This document shows, in pieces, positions 16,587 through 24,556 of a stretch of DNA of 36,977 nt. This DNA is from [Phormidium] sp. LEGE 05292 (GTDB taxonomy: Bacteria; Cyanobacteriota; Cyanobacteriia; Cyanobacteriales; Aerosakkonemataceae), in contig NZ_JADEWG010000063.1 of the NCBI RefSeq assembly GCF_015207735.1, positions 1 to 36,977 on the forward strand, given 5' to 3'. Under the pieces are notes generated by a model. The model saw only the letters and a program-made list of their open reading frames with translations. It had not been told where the DNA came from and made no database searches. How positions within the stretch are numbered: the first letter of the stretch is position 1; each line of letters starts with the position of its first letter. The position numbers and the translations under genes were made by a program.

Positions 16587-18596
16587 ATGCTATCTGAACA
16601 TCTGACAATTGTTGCATCTTCGCATCACCAGGCATCTTCTGAAAACAAAGAAACAAATCTAGTACAGCCAGCAAATATTTCTTGGGTAACTCCCAGAAAA
16701 CCGCAAGTTGCATTAAATAATTTAGCGGGGTTAATTTATCAATTTTTGCTTCGTAAAGATGGTTCTCTGAGTTTTCTGATTCTTAGTCCCAGCTTTCAAG
16801 AATTCTTCGAGATGGAATCAGCAGAGATGGAATTAGACACAGATACTATGCTCTCCATGATTCATCCTGATGACAAAGAAGATTTTTACAACTCGATATC
16901 CAATTCTGCTAAAAAATTGCAGTCGTGGCGATGGGTAGGAAGATTTATTTTACTTACAGGAAAAGAAAAATGGATTCAATGGGATGCCCAACCTTCATTA
17001 CAGGCTAACGGCAATGTTTTTTGGAATGGATTGTTAGTAGATGTTACCAGTCAACAGCAATTGAATGACGAAGTAAATAGGGTTTCTTTTTTATTTGGTT
17101 TAACTGAACGCTTGCAAAGTACAACTGATGTACAAGAAATTGCGATGTTTGCTCTCAATTATTTGGTGCAATCTAGTTATTGTTCTTTCGGAGTTATAAA
17201 AGAAATTGTTAGTGAGGGAGAAAACTCTCAAGCTTATCATTTAGTTCATCACATTTCTGCTGAACTGGTAGCTAAATTTGACGAACCGATAATGGCAGAA
17301 ATGGAAGTGATTTTACGCAGGAGAATTCCTCAAGGTAAAGAATTACTTTGGCAAGTTGTAGAAACAGGTAAACCCCTGTTTATTGAAGATTACGCTAGTC
17401 ATCCTCATGCTATTCCCGAATTTTATCATCCGGCAATTGGTGCTATTGGTATTTTTCCGATTCCAGCAATAGATGGTAGCGTCATCGGTGTAATTACTTT
17501 AGCATCGCAGAATTTTCAAAATATTCAAGGCTCTCATGAACAGGAGTTACTGATAGCAGCTTGTCGAATTTTAGGAGCCCGCTTGGAAAAAGCAAAAGAT
17601 CAAGAAAGATTAGCGCGTGCTAATGCAGATTTAGAGTTAACTTCTCAAAATTTGCAAGAGCAAACTGAGCAACTAAAGAAAACTTTATTTGAACTCCAAC
17701 AAGCTCAAGTGCTATTAGTTCAAAATGAAAAGATGTTTAGCTTGGGGCAAATGGTTGCGGGAATTGCCCATGAAATTAATAACCCGATCGGTTTTATCCA
17801 AAGCAATATTGCTTATGCCAGACAATATTTTCACAATCTTTTAAATCTGCTACAAGTTTATCAACAGCATTACCCAAAACCATTACCAGCAGTGCAATTA
17901 GCCATAGAAGAAACTGAGTTAAATTTTTTATCTCAAGACTTGCCGAAGCTAATATCTTCTATGGAAATGGGAGCGCAGAGAATTAACGAAATTATCCGTT
18001 CTTTGCGGAATTTTTCTCGCTTAGATGAAGCGGAAATCAAGTTAGTAGATATTCATGAAGGCATTGACAATACATTACTAATTTTAAATAGTCGATTGCG
18101 ATCGCACTCAGATCGGCCTGGAATTCAAGTAATAAAACAATATGGAGATTTACCGCTGATTGAGTGTTACGCCGGACAACTCAATCAAGTTTTTATGAAT
18201 ATTCTTACTAATGCGATCGATGCTCTACAGGAACAAACAAATAAAGGTGCAGAAGACCGAAAAAATAGTGCAAAATATCTCCATTGTCATTATCCATTAC
18301 CAGCCACTAACCAGCAATTGCCAACTATTTACATTCGCACTCAAATACTTGAAAATTCACATATTCAAATTCAAATTTTAGATAATGGCCCTGGCATTCC
18401 ACAATCTCTTCATTCGCGGATTTTTGACCCTTTCTTTAGTACCAAACCTGTAGGTAAAGGAACAGGTTTAGGGTTATCAATTTCTCATCGAGTGATTCAG
18501 GAACATGGCGGTAGTTTAAAGTGTTTTTCTGCACCGCAACAAGGTACAGAGTTTATCATTGAGATCCCTTTGCAACAATCAGCTAGTTCTGCTTAA
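16587..18596 (+). CDS. Soluble PAS-GAF sensor histidine kinase
   Basis: 669 aa from the ATG at 16587, which has GGAAGAG 8 nt upstream; an in-frame TTG at 16551 is less likely. Order of domains: a PAS-like domain (about 45-158, HPDDKEDFY and WNGLLVDVTSQ), GAF (about 165-335), coiled coil (about 335-385), HisKA with the phospho-accepting His near 395 in AGIAHEINNPIGF, then HATPase with N box FMNILTNAIDAL, G1 ILDNGPGIP, F box FDPFFS and G2 GKGTGLGLSIS. There are no membrane segments. A polar insert of about 30 residues sits between the N and G1 boxes (NKGAEDRKNSAKYLHCHYP onward). No response regulator is adjacent, so it is an orphan kinase whose ligand is unknown. Confidence 0.95.
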   Translation: MLSEHLTIVASSHHQASSENKETNLVQPANISWVTPRKPQVALNNLAGLIYQFLLRKDGSLSFLILSPSFQEFFEMESAEMELDTDTMLSMIHPDDKEDFYNSISNSAKKLQSWRWVGRFILLTGKEKWIQWDAQPSLQANGNVFWNGLLVDVTSQQQLNDEVNRVSFLFGLTERLQSTTDVQEIAMFALNYLVQSSYCSFGVIKEIVSEGENSQAYHLVHHISAELVAKFDEPIMAEMEVILRRRIPQGKELLWQVVETGKPLFIEDYASHPHAIPEFYHPAIGAIGIFPIPAIDGSVIGVITLASQNFQNIQGSHEQELLIAACRILGARLEKAKDQERLARANADLELTSQNLQEQTEQLKKTLFELQQAQVLLVQNEKMFSLGQMVAGIAHEINNPIGFIQSNIAYARQYFHNLLNLLQVYQQHYPKPLPAVQLAIEETELNFLSQDLPKLISSMEMGAQRINEIIRSLRNFSRLDEAEIKLVDIHEGIDNTLLILNSRLRSHSDRPGIQVIKQYGDLPLIECYAGQLNQVFMNILTNAIDALQEQTNKGAEDRKNSAKYLHCHYPLPATNQQLPTIYIRTQILENSHIQIQILDNGPGIPQSLHSRIFDPFFSTKPVGKGTGLGLSISHRVIQEHGGSLKCFSAPQQGTEFIIEIPLQQSASSA

Positions 18597-18720
18597 TCAA
18601 CAGTTCTCTTATTTGTAGCTTTTGCCTCTGCGGAAAGTTGAGTGTTAAGGAGTGCTATTCACTTTTCATTTTTGCTAAGATAAGTTTTCCTTTCTCTTGA
18701 GCAGATGCCTTGGCAATGAC

Positions 18721-18763
18721 GTACTATGAGAAGGCATATTCTGCGATTTTAGCAGCATAGTAC
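18721..18763. promoter_or_regulatory. Inverted repeat upstream of the pcrA helicase gene
   Basis: GTACTATG (18721-18728) and CATAGTAC (18756-18763) are perfect inverted copies 27 bp apart, ending 11 bp before the ATG of the helicase. It may be an operator or a 5'-leader hairpin. The layout does not fit the published cyanobacterial LexA box (RGTACNNNDGTWCB). Confidence 0.35.
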
Positions 18764-18774
18764 TCTTAGCAATT

Positions 18775-21135
18775 ATGACAACAATTTCTGATTTTCTTAG
18801 CCATCTTAACCCTAGTCAACGTCGCGCAGTGGAACATCACTGCGGTTCTCTGTTGGTTGTTGCTGGCGCAGGTTCCGGTAAAACTAGAGCTTTGACTTAT
18901 CGGATTGCCAACCTCATCCTTAAACATAAAATCGATCCAGAAAATATTCTCGCTGTCACTTTTACTAATAAGGCGGCGCGGGAAATGAAGGAACGGATTG
19001 AAAAATTGTTTGCGGAACAAACAGTAGAGAAAACTACTGGGAAAACTTTTGCATCTTTGTTACCACAGGAACAGACTCATTGGCGATCGCGCATTTACAA
19101 AGAATACATTAAACCTCTCTGGGTGGGAACTTTTCACAGTCTTTGCGCTCGCATTTTGAGATACGATATAGAAAAATATCAAGACCAAAAGGGTCGTAAA
19201 TGGAATCGCAACTTTTCTATATTTGATGAATCTGACACCAGAAGTTTGGTTAAAGATATTGTTACTAAACAACTTAACTTAGATGACAAAAAATTTGATC
19301 CTAGTTCGGTTCGTTACGCTATTAGTAATGCAAAAAATTTGGGGTTATCTCCTCAAGAATTTGAACGAGAACAGCCCAATTTTCGCGGAAGAGTAATTGC
19401 TGATGTTTACAGTCGCTATCAAGATGCTTTAGCCGAAAATAATGCCCTAGATTTTGATGATTTAATTTCTGTTCCAGTCCAACTGTTCAAGCAAAATGAG
19501 TCAGTTTTAGGTTATTGGCATCGCCGTTTTCAACATATTTTAGTTGATGAATATCAGGACACTAACCGCATTCAGTATGACCTAATTCGGTTGTTGGTTA
19601 CTAACGGAGAGAACCCGAAAAAATTTGATAATTGGTCAAGTCGATCGGTCTTTGTCGTAGGCGATGTAGACCAAGCAATCTACTCTTTCCGCATGGCAGA
19701 TTTTCGGATTTTGATGGAATTTCAAGAAGACTTTGGCGATGGTTTACCCGATGAAAAAACTCAATCAATGGTGAAGTTGGAGGAAAACTATCGTTCTAGA
19801 GAAAACATCTTACAAGCAGCAAACCAGTTAATTGAAAATAACACACAACGCATTGATAAAGTATTGCGTCCAACTCGCGGCGAAGGAGAACCCATTTTCC
19901 TGCATCGTGCAGACAACGAACTGGATGAAGCAGATTTTGTCTTACAACAAATTCGTCAGTTAGAACGCCAAGATAATGGATTTGATTTAGGTGATTTTGC
20001 GATTCTTTACCGCACTAATGCTCAGTCTCGTCCTTTTGAAGATGCTTTGTTGCGATCGGGAATTCCTTACACAATGGTAGGCGGGTTAAAGTTTTACGAT
20101 CGCAAAGAAATCAAAGACGCTTTGGCATATTTGCGCTTAATTGTTAACCCTGATGATAGCGTCAGTTTGTTGCGAGTAATTAATACTCCCCGGCGCGGAA
20201 TTGGCAAAACTACAATAGATAACTTGGTAGTTGCTGCTAGAGAATTGAGCATACCTTTATGGGAAATTATCAGCGATGAAGTATCAGTAAATAATTTAGC
20301 TGGACGTGCGGCAAAATCAATTAATAGTTTTTGCCAATTAATTCAAAAATGGCAAATGCAATTAGAAGTTTTACCAGCTTCGCAAATTGTCCAAGGAATT
20401 ATGGAAGATTCCGGCTACATTGATGATTTGAAAAAGCAAGGAACTGATGAAGCACAGGATCGCTTACAAAACGTCGTTGAATTGTTTAACGCCGTGAAGC
20501 AATTTGAAGAAGAAAATGATGAACCTAGCTTAGGTAATTTTTTAGAAAATGCTTCCTTATCTTCTGATTTAGATAATTTAGAAGATGAGCAAAAAGCTGT
20601 TTCTTTAATGACTTTACATTCGGCAAAAGGTTTAGAGTTTCCGGTTGTATTTTTAGTAGGAATGGAACAGGGGTTGCTTCCTCACACTCGCAGTTTAGAC
20701 GATCCCGCAGCTTTGGAAGAAGAACGACGTTTATGTTATGTTGGCATTACTCGCGCACAGGAAAGATTGTATCTTTCTTATGCTAGAGAAAGACGGTTAT
20801 GGGGTGAACGCGCACCAGCAATTAATTCGCAATTTTTGAAGGAATTACCCAAAGAATTGTTGAGTAGTAAAATAGATGTAGGTGTTCGCAGTAATTACAC
20901 AAATTTAACTGCTAAATCTTCAATAGAGCAACCTAAAACCAAGAGCAATAACACTTCTAATACTCTGGGACAAGGTTGGAAAAAAGGCGATCGCGTAGTT
21001 CATAAAACCTTCGGTGTAGGAGAAATTAGCCACATTTTTGGAACGGGAAATAAACTGTGTTTAGCAATTAAGTTTCCCAGCGTCGGACAGAAAATTATCG
21101 ATCCGAAAATTGCCACATTGCAAAGAGTGCAGTAA
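18775..21135 (+). CDS. pcrA: ATP-dependent 3'-5' DNA helicase, PcrA/UvrD type
   Basis: 786 aa, a superfamily 1A helicase for repair and replication-fork clearance. All helicase motifs are visible: Q-motif region LNPSQRRAVEH, Walker A VVAGAGSGKTRALTYR, Ia TFTNKAAREMKER, II ILVDEYQDTN, III VVGDVDQAIYSFR, IV LEENYRS, V TLHSAKGLEFPVVFLVGMEQGLLPH and VI EERRLCYVGITRAQERLY. The C-terminal 55 residues (WKKGDRVVHKTFGVGEISHI) are the Tudor-like domain by which PcrA contacts RNA polymerase, which favours PcrA over Rep. Motif III has VGDVDQ where most relatives have VGDDDQ. The gene is single and ends at a repeat hairpin. Confidence 0.96.
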   Translation: MTTISDFLSHLNPSQRRAVEHHCGSLLVVAGAGSGKTRALTYRIANLILKHKIDPENILAVTFTNKAAREMKERIEKLFAEQTVEKTTGKTFASLLPQEQTHWRSRIYKEYIKPLWVGTFHSLCARILRYDIEKYQDQKGRKWNRNFSIFDESDTRSLVKDIVTKQLNLDDKKFDPSSVRYAISNAKNLGLSPQEFEREQPNFRGRVIADVYSRYQDALAENNALDFDDLISVPVQLFKQNESVLGYWHRRFQHILVDEYQDTNRIQYDLIRLLVTNGENPKKFDNWSSRSVFVVGDVDQAIYSFRMADFRILMEFQEDFGDGLPDEKTQSMVKLEENYRSRENILQAANQLIENNTQRIDKVLRPTRGEGEPIFLHRADNELDEADFVLQQIRQLERQDNGFDLGDFAILYRTNAQSRPFEDALLRSGIPYTMVGGLKFYDRKEIKDALAYLRLIVNPDDSVSLLRVINTPRRGIGKTTIDNLVVAARELSIPLWEIISDEVSVNNLAGRAAKSINSFCQLIQKWQMQLEVLPASQIVQGIMEDSGYIDDLKKQGTDEAQDRLQNVVELFNAVKQFEEENDEPSLGNFLENASLSSDLDNLEDEQKAVSLMTLHSAKGLEFPVVFLVGMEQGLLPHTRSLDDPAALEEERRLCYVGITRAQERLYLSYARERRLWGERAPAINSQFLKELPKELLSSKIDVGVRSNYTNLTAKSSIEQPKTKSNNTSNTLGQGWKKGDRVVHKTFGVGEISHIFGTGNKLCLAIKFPSVGQKIIDPKIATLQRVQ

Positions 21136-21147
21136 ATAAATATACAC

Positions 21148-21206
21148 AAGCCGCCAGACAAATAAATTCGCGGCTACACAAACAAAGCCTGCGTAGGCAG
21201 GCTTTT
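21148..21206 (+). repeat. Dispersed double-hairpin repeat, also likely pcrA terminator
   Basis: Two hairpins lie side by side: AGCCGC (21149-21154) with GCGGCT (21170-21175), and AAAGCCTGC with GCAGGCTTT (21184-21206), the latter followed by T and A runs. Read on the minus strand, the second hairpin, then CTTTGTTTGTGTAGCCGCG, matches the hairpin plus CTTTGTTTGTATAGCTGCG at 25575-25610, so both are copies of one repeat family. Its position 13 bp after the helicase stop fits a terminator. Confidence 0.75.
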
Positions 21207-21544
21207 AAAACTCATGTTTGAGATTATCACAAAAAGCTAAACTTTCTAGACAGAGTGGTTGGATAATGATAAGATTAAATCACAAAATCAGCTGAAAAAA
21301 GTAAGCAGGTATGAAAATATATGAAAATATGAGAAAGCTCGATCCAGATTTCTTTATTCACTGCGTAAATTTATAAAAGTTTATAGAGCGGTTAGCGAGT
21401 AATTACTGATGAGCTAAATCTGGCAGCCAATTTTGACTATAGATTGCTGTATTTAACTTTTTTTATCATTTTTGACGATCGTTGAGTTAAGTAGGGCTTG
21501 CCAGGAATGGAAAAACGATTAATTTCTCTTTATATTATCCAAGC
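21207..21544. other. Intergenic region without a recognisable gene
   Basis: About 340 bp between the helicase terminator and the sugar-kinase terminator, with convergent genes on both sides. It is AT-rich with short direct repeats (ATGAAAATAT near 21310-21330). No coding sequence, RNA gene or repeat family was recognised. Confidence 0.5.
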
Positions 21545-21573
21545 TAAAATAGGGTGGGTTTTCCCCATCCTAT
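21545..21573 (-). terminator. Terminator hairpin of the FGGY kinase gene
   Basis: On the minus strand, ATAGGATGGG pairs with CCCACCCTAT (one mismatch in ten) and is followed by TTTTAG. The upstream arm overlaps the kinase stop codon (TAG, 21570-21572). Stem, tight loop and T run fit a Rho-independent terminator. Confidence 0.6.
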
Positions 21574-22844
21574 AAATTTTTATTGATACCTTGCATTGCC
21601 AAAATAGCAGAACCATAAGCTGCTTGTGTGTGCGTTGGGTTTAAAATTGGAACTTGTAAATAACGTTCCCTAATTTTCGTCCAAGTTGGATTTTTCGCAC
21701 CGCCACCAGCAGTATAAACGCAAGTTAACGGAGTTGCACCTAACTGCTTTAATAATTCATATCCTCTCGCTTCAATTCTGGCGATGCTTTCTAATAAACC
21801 ATGCAAAAATTCAACGGAATTTTCGGGACGTGGTTCTAATTTAGGTGGTAAATTTGGGTCGTTAATGGGAAACCGATCTCCTGGCTTTAACAAAGGATAA
21901 TAATCAAGGTTACTTGGTTTTTCTGCATTAATTTGAGAACTTAAACTTTCTAATTCTGAATCGCTAAAGAAACTTTTTAACACAGCCCCTCCGGTATTAG
22001 AAGCTCCACCAACTAACCACAAATCTCCCAATCTATGACTATAAATTCCATATTTTGCCTCATCAACGCGAGTATTACTTAATAATTTAATTACTAAAGT
22101 AGAGCCTAAAGATGTACTCGCTTCCCCTGGTAATTTTGCACCACTAGCTAGAAAAGCCGCAATACTATCAGTTGTACCTGCACAGACAAGGCAATCTTTT
22201 TTTAATTTCAAACTTGCGGCTATTTCCGAGGTAACTTCAGCAATAGCAGTTCCGGGAGTAAGAACATTTGGTAAGTGAAAAGGTATTTCTAAGTTTTTAA
22301 TCCATTCAGGATAGCAAAGTTTCTCTACATCATAACCAAGTTTCAAAGCATTGTGATAATCGCTAATTCCCAATTGTCCATGTAATAAAAAAGCTAACCA
22401 ATCAGCTTGATGTAGGAAAAAAAGATCCCCCCTAGCCCCCCTTACTAAGGGGGGGATAATATCTTGCCACCATAAAAGTTTTGCTAATGAAGAGGTAGCA
22501 CTGATTACTGTATGATTTGGTGGTGCAATTTCTTTGAGTTTATCGATTACTTTTGCGCCTCTGGAATCGTTGTATAAAATTGGTGAATCAATGGGGTTGC
22601 CAGTTTGGTCACATAATAATACTGTAGAAGATGTTCCGTTAATGGCGATCGCACAAATTCCCCCTCTAATTTCTTCCGGTATTTCAGCAATTAAAGAAAG
22701 CAAAGCTTGTTGCCAAATTGTTGTTAAATTATCCGTTGAATCTGCAAATAAATATTGTGTTTCAGCTTGAATAATTCCTGCTGAATCTATTACTATTGCC
22801 CGTGCGCCAGAAGTGCCAAAATCAATGCCAAGGTAGAAATTCAT
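21570..22844 (-). CDS. FGGY-family carbohydrate kinase (pentulose-kinase-like) with repeat-derived insert
   Basis: About 424 aa from the ATG at 22844 (MNFYLGIDFGTSGARAIVID); a TTG at 22871 would only add nine residues before the ATP-binding start. Seen: the phosphate-1 motif GIDFGTSG, INGTSSTVLLCD, DSPILYNDSRG, the substrate region FLHQADWLAFLLHG and the adenosine-side glycine motifs LVGGASNTGG and YTAGGGAKNPTW. It resembles the short cyanobacterial/plant sugar kinases of the SePSK/XK-1 kind, reported to phosphorylate D-ribulose. Substrate assignment here is by resemblance. Bases 22424-22455, a dispersed palindromic repeat, are read through in frame as IIPPLVRGARGDLFF, just before the substrate motif. 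The protein is otherwise intact. Confidence 0.88.
   Translation of the reverse strand: MNFYLGIDFGTSGARAIVIDSAGIIQAETQYLFADSTDNLTTIWQQALLSLIAEIPEEIRGGICAIAINGTSSTVLLCDQTGNPIDSPILYNDSRGAKVIDKLKEIAPPNHTVISATSSLAKLLWWQDIIPPLVRGARGDLFFLHQADWLAFLLHGQLGISDYHNALKLGYDVEKLCYPEWIKNLEIPFHLPNVLTPGTAIAEVTSEIAASLKLKKDCLVCAGTTDSIAAFLASGAKLPGEASTSLGSTLVIKLLSNTRVDEAKYGIYSHRLGDLWLVGGASNTGGAVLKSFFSDSELESLSSQINAEKPSNLDYYPLLKPGDRFPINDPNLPPKLEPRPENSVEFLHGLLESIARIEARGYELLKQLGATPLTCVYTAGGGAKNPTWTKIRERYLQVPILNPTHTQAAYGSAILAMQGINKNL
22424..22455. repeat. C6/G6 palindromic repeat, copy 2, inside the kinase gene
   Basis: GATCCCCCCTAGCCCCCC followed by TTACTAAGGGGGGG. The reverse complement of 6249-6280 gives GATCCCCCCTCCGCCCCCC then TTATTAAGGGGGG, so the two are clearly copies of one element. 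It lies wholly in the coding sequence of the sugar kinase and keeps the frame. Confidence 0.9.
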
Positions 22845-22900
22845 GAAAAATATAGTTAATTTCCTAGACAAAAATAGCGTTTTTATAGTATAAATTATTT

Positions 22901-23248
22901 ATGACTATTCCATATGAAATAATTGCTCTTATCGAGCAGCTAAATAATGAATTGAATCAAATTGAGCGGGAAGCGACAGAGGGAAGAATTCTTGCTAGAG
23001 CTATCTTGTCTCGATTCCCTGATAATTTTTCACTAATTCAACTGTTTGCTACTCTTAATAATCATTTAGTGTTTGTGCAAATATCTAGAAGACGGATAGA
23101 GTATTATGGGATAATTTTGGAAACGGGTACTGCTACAGAGCAACAAGTTCAAGAAGCAGGTGAAGACTTGTCAGAACTACTAGGTCGGGCGTTGGACGCT
23201 AAAATAGTTGTTAATAGGATTAAAACTGGGTTGCAGGAAGGATTATGA
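22901..23248 (+). CDS. Hypothetical helical protein, first gene of a three-gene overlapping set
   Basis: 115 aa, soluble, with no signal peptide or membrane segment. It looks largely helical: PYEIIALIEQLNNELNQIEREATEGRILARAILSRFPDNFSLIQLFATLNNHL-type pattern, then VFVQISRRRIEYYGIILETG and an acidic stretch QVQEAGEDLSELLGRALDAK. I do not recognise the family. Its last codon overlaps the start of the next gene by 4 nt (ATGA at 23245), and the gene after that overlaps in the same way, so the three are probably translated as a unit. It is divergent from the sugar kinase, with a 56-bp gap. Confidence 0.65.
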   Translation: MTIPYEIIALIEQLNNELNQIEREATEGRILARAILSRFPDNFSLIQLFATLNNHLVFVQISRRRIEYYGIILETGTATEQQVQEAGEDLSELLGRALDAKIVVNRIKTGLQEGL

Positions 23249-23418
23249 CAGAAAAAGTTTTAAACGAAAAGAAATTGCTGGAGATTTTAGAGTTAGCCAA
23301 AACTGGCGAACAGCAGCTTAAAGAGATAAGTGAAATGGCAACAGCAATGGCAGAGAAATACCAACGCTGGTACGAAGAGGGAATGGCTAGAAAGCAGAAA
23401 GAAGAACAGGTGAAATGA
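23245..23418 (+). CDS. Small coiled-coil protein A, 57 aa (paralogue of the next gene)
   Basis: The ATG at 23245 overlaps the stop of the previous gene (ATGA), and GGAAGGATT just upstream gives a usable ribosome site. The protein begins MTEKVLNEKKLLEILELAK and continues TGEQQLKEISEMATAMAEKY, ending in a charged KQKEEQVK. It is almost all helix, with leucine/isoleucine at heptad-like spacing. It is clearly paralogous to the next ORF: NEKKLLEILELAKTGEQ against DEKELLEILELAKEAEQ. Its length is below usual ORF cutoffs. The function is unknown; an adaptor or partner role in this small operon is inference. Confidence 0.6.
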   Translation: MTEKVLNEKKLLEILELAKTGEQQLKEISEMATAMAEKYQRWYEEGMARKQKEEQVK

Positions 23419-23585
23419 AACAAAAAGAACTAGATGAAAAGGAACTGCTAGAGATTCTAGAATTGGCAAAAGAAGCTGAACAGAAAGCCAGGAAAATGTG
23501 CCAGTCGATAACTGCTCATGCAGAAAAGTGGCGACTGAGAACGGAAGCTAAACGGGCGGAGGCTGCACAGAAGCAGGAAGTTTGA
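23415..23585 (+). CDS. Small coiled-coil protein B, 56 aa (paralogue of the previous gene)
   Basis: The ATG at 23415 overlaps the previous stop by 4 nt. The preceding AGAACAGGTGAA gives only a weak ribosome site, so translation is probably coupled. The sequence begins MKQKELDEKELLEILELAK, continues EAEQKARKMCQSITAHAEKW, and ends in an Ala/Arg/Glu-rich tail (EAKRAEAAQKQEV). It is one continuous predicted helix with high charge. It aligns with the previous ORF along most of its length, so the pair arose by tandem duplication. It ends 8 bp before the stop of the convergent leftward gene. Confidence 0.58.
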   Translation: MKQKELDEKELLEILELAKEAEQKARKMCQSITAHAEKWRLRTEAKRAEAAQKQEV

Positions 23586-23593
23586 AGCTGAAG

Positions 23594-24259
23594 CTAAACG
23601 GGCTTGTTTAGATCAACACCTTTAGCTTGCAGTAAAGCGTTATAAAAATCGGTGAGATTGGCACGGATTACACCGTTTTTAATTTTATAGTACCCACAGC
23701 GCATTGCTATTCGTTTAGGGGGTAAGTGGGAAAGTTTTTTAACTTTTTGAAGTAGTGCATCTCCAGTCAGTCGGACTTTTCGAGTTCTATTTCTACCCCT
23801 TTTCGGTGTGCTTGGCTGTTTAAATAATTCTAAAATTCTTTGTTTCAAAGTTACTAAGTCGTCTGTGGCAGCATCCGCTTCATAAATAGATTCCGTTGCT
23901 GCATTGAAGGCATCAGCATCTAAGGCAAAATATAAAGAAGTAGCCGATCTAGCTTGTTGAAAAGCTCCTAAATAAGCTGATAACTCTGCCTCACCTGCAT
24001 CCATCTTTTCTTGCAAATCCCATTGAATTTCATCCAATTGGTTAACCAAAGATTCAATTTTTTCCCTTAAAGATTCGTCACCGTAATTGCCAATTTCTAT
24101 TGCTTTTAATGCTTGGGCAACAATTGGGTCGTTTAAACTAGTGCGTTCAATTGCAAATTGGCTGGCAACTAAAGCCGCATTTCGTTGTTGGGAAACAGAT
24201 GCTTTTTTGAGAAGTGTAGATAAATCGCTATCAAGCAATTCTAAACGATTTTCTGTCAT
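23594..24259 (-). CDS. Helical protein with C-terminal cyAbrB-type domain, partner of the deaminase-like gene
   Basis: 221 aa. Residues about 1-148 are helical and of unknown family (LSTLLKKASVSQQRNAALVA, SLREKIESLVNQLDEIQWDLQ, LFKQ). A basic linker (TPKRGRNRTRK) leads to residues 164-217: LTGDALLQKVKKLSHLPPKR, RCGYYKI and NLTDFYNALLQAKGVDL. This closely follows the N-terminal conserved region of cyanobacterial AbrB regulators (cyAbrB/CalA), but the SpoVT/AbrB DNA-binding segment that normally follows is absent. It starts 6 bp after the deaminase-like gene. AAGGAGCT, its ribosome site, lies in the last codons of that gene, so translation is coupled. An immunity or antitoxin-like role is inferred from position only. 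Confidence 0.75.
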   Translation of the reverse strand: MTENRLELLDSDLSTLLKKASVSQQRNAALVASQFAIERTSLNDPIVAQALKAIEIGNYGDESLREKIESLVNQLDEIQWDLQEKMDAGEAELSAYLGAFQQARSATSLYFALDADAFNAATESIYEADAATDDLVTLKQRILELFKQPSTPKRGRNRTRKVRLTGDALLQKVKKLSHLPPKRIAMRCGYYKIKNGVIRANLTDFYNALLQAKGVDLNKPV

Positions 24260-24265
24260 CTGTAC

Positions 24266-24556
24266 TTAGCTCCTTGGACTCGATTTTTTAGGGCTGGCAA
24301 CTATCCCGTTAGCTCTTTCAATCACCTGAACACAATTATCACAAACAGGTCGTCCGGCTGCTACTGCAATTACTTTATAATTATTAGTTATAGCCCAACC
24401 AATAATGTCGGCTTCAGCATGACCATTACCAGGAATAACAGTTTCTCCAGTTTTGATTGCTGACTTTACTCCTGGTCGCAAGTAACCTCTAAGTTCGCTG
24501 GTTCCTATTACGATTTTACGATTTCCTTGCAGGTCTTCTACTACTGCTGCTGCCAT
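24266..24556 (-). CDS. Deaminase-fold protein (toxin-type HAE / PxCxxC), probably N-terminally longer
   Basis: 96 aa from the ATG at 24556, with a GGAAGAG ribosome-like site 5 nt upstream. The zinc-deaminase signature is clear: GNGHAEADII (His and catalytic Glu) and RPVCDNC (two zinc cysteines), separated by a strand YKVIAVAAG. The layout resembles bacterial polymorphic-toxin deaminases such as the YwqJ-like group rather than housekeeping cytidine deaminases (inference). Helix 1 and part of strand 1 of the fold are encoded upstream of this ATG in the same frame, so the true protein likely starts earlier. No large toxin N-terminus, trafficking domain or secretion gene is nearby. The next gene on the strand begins 6 bp later and is translationally coupled. 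Confidence 0.72.
   Translation of the reverse strand: MAAAVVEDLQGNRKIVIGTSELRGYLRPGVKSAIKTGETVIPGNGHAEADIIGWAITNNYKVIAVAAGRPVCDNCVQVIERANGIVASPKKSSPRS

Noticed and set aside
18721-18763. LexA/SOS box upstream of the helicase gene
   Set aside because: The inverted repeat spacing and bases do not match the cyanobacterial LexA consensus.
23220-23423. 67-aa minus-strand ORF
   Set aside because: It is the antisense shadow of the small coiled-coil gene at 23245-23418, which has overlapping-start context and a paralogue.
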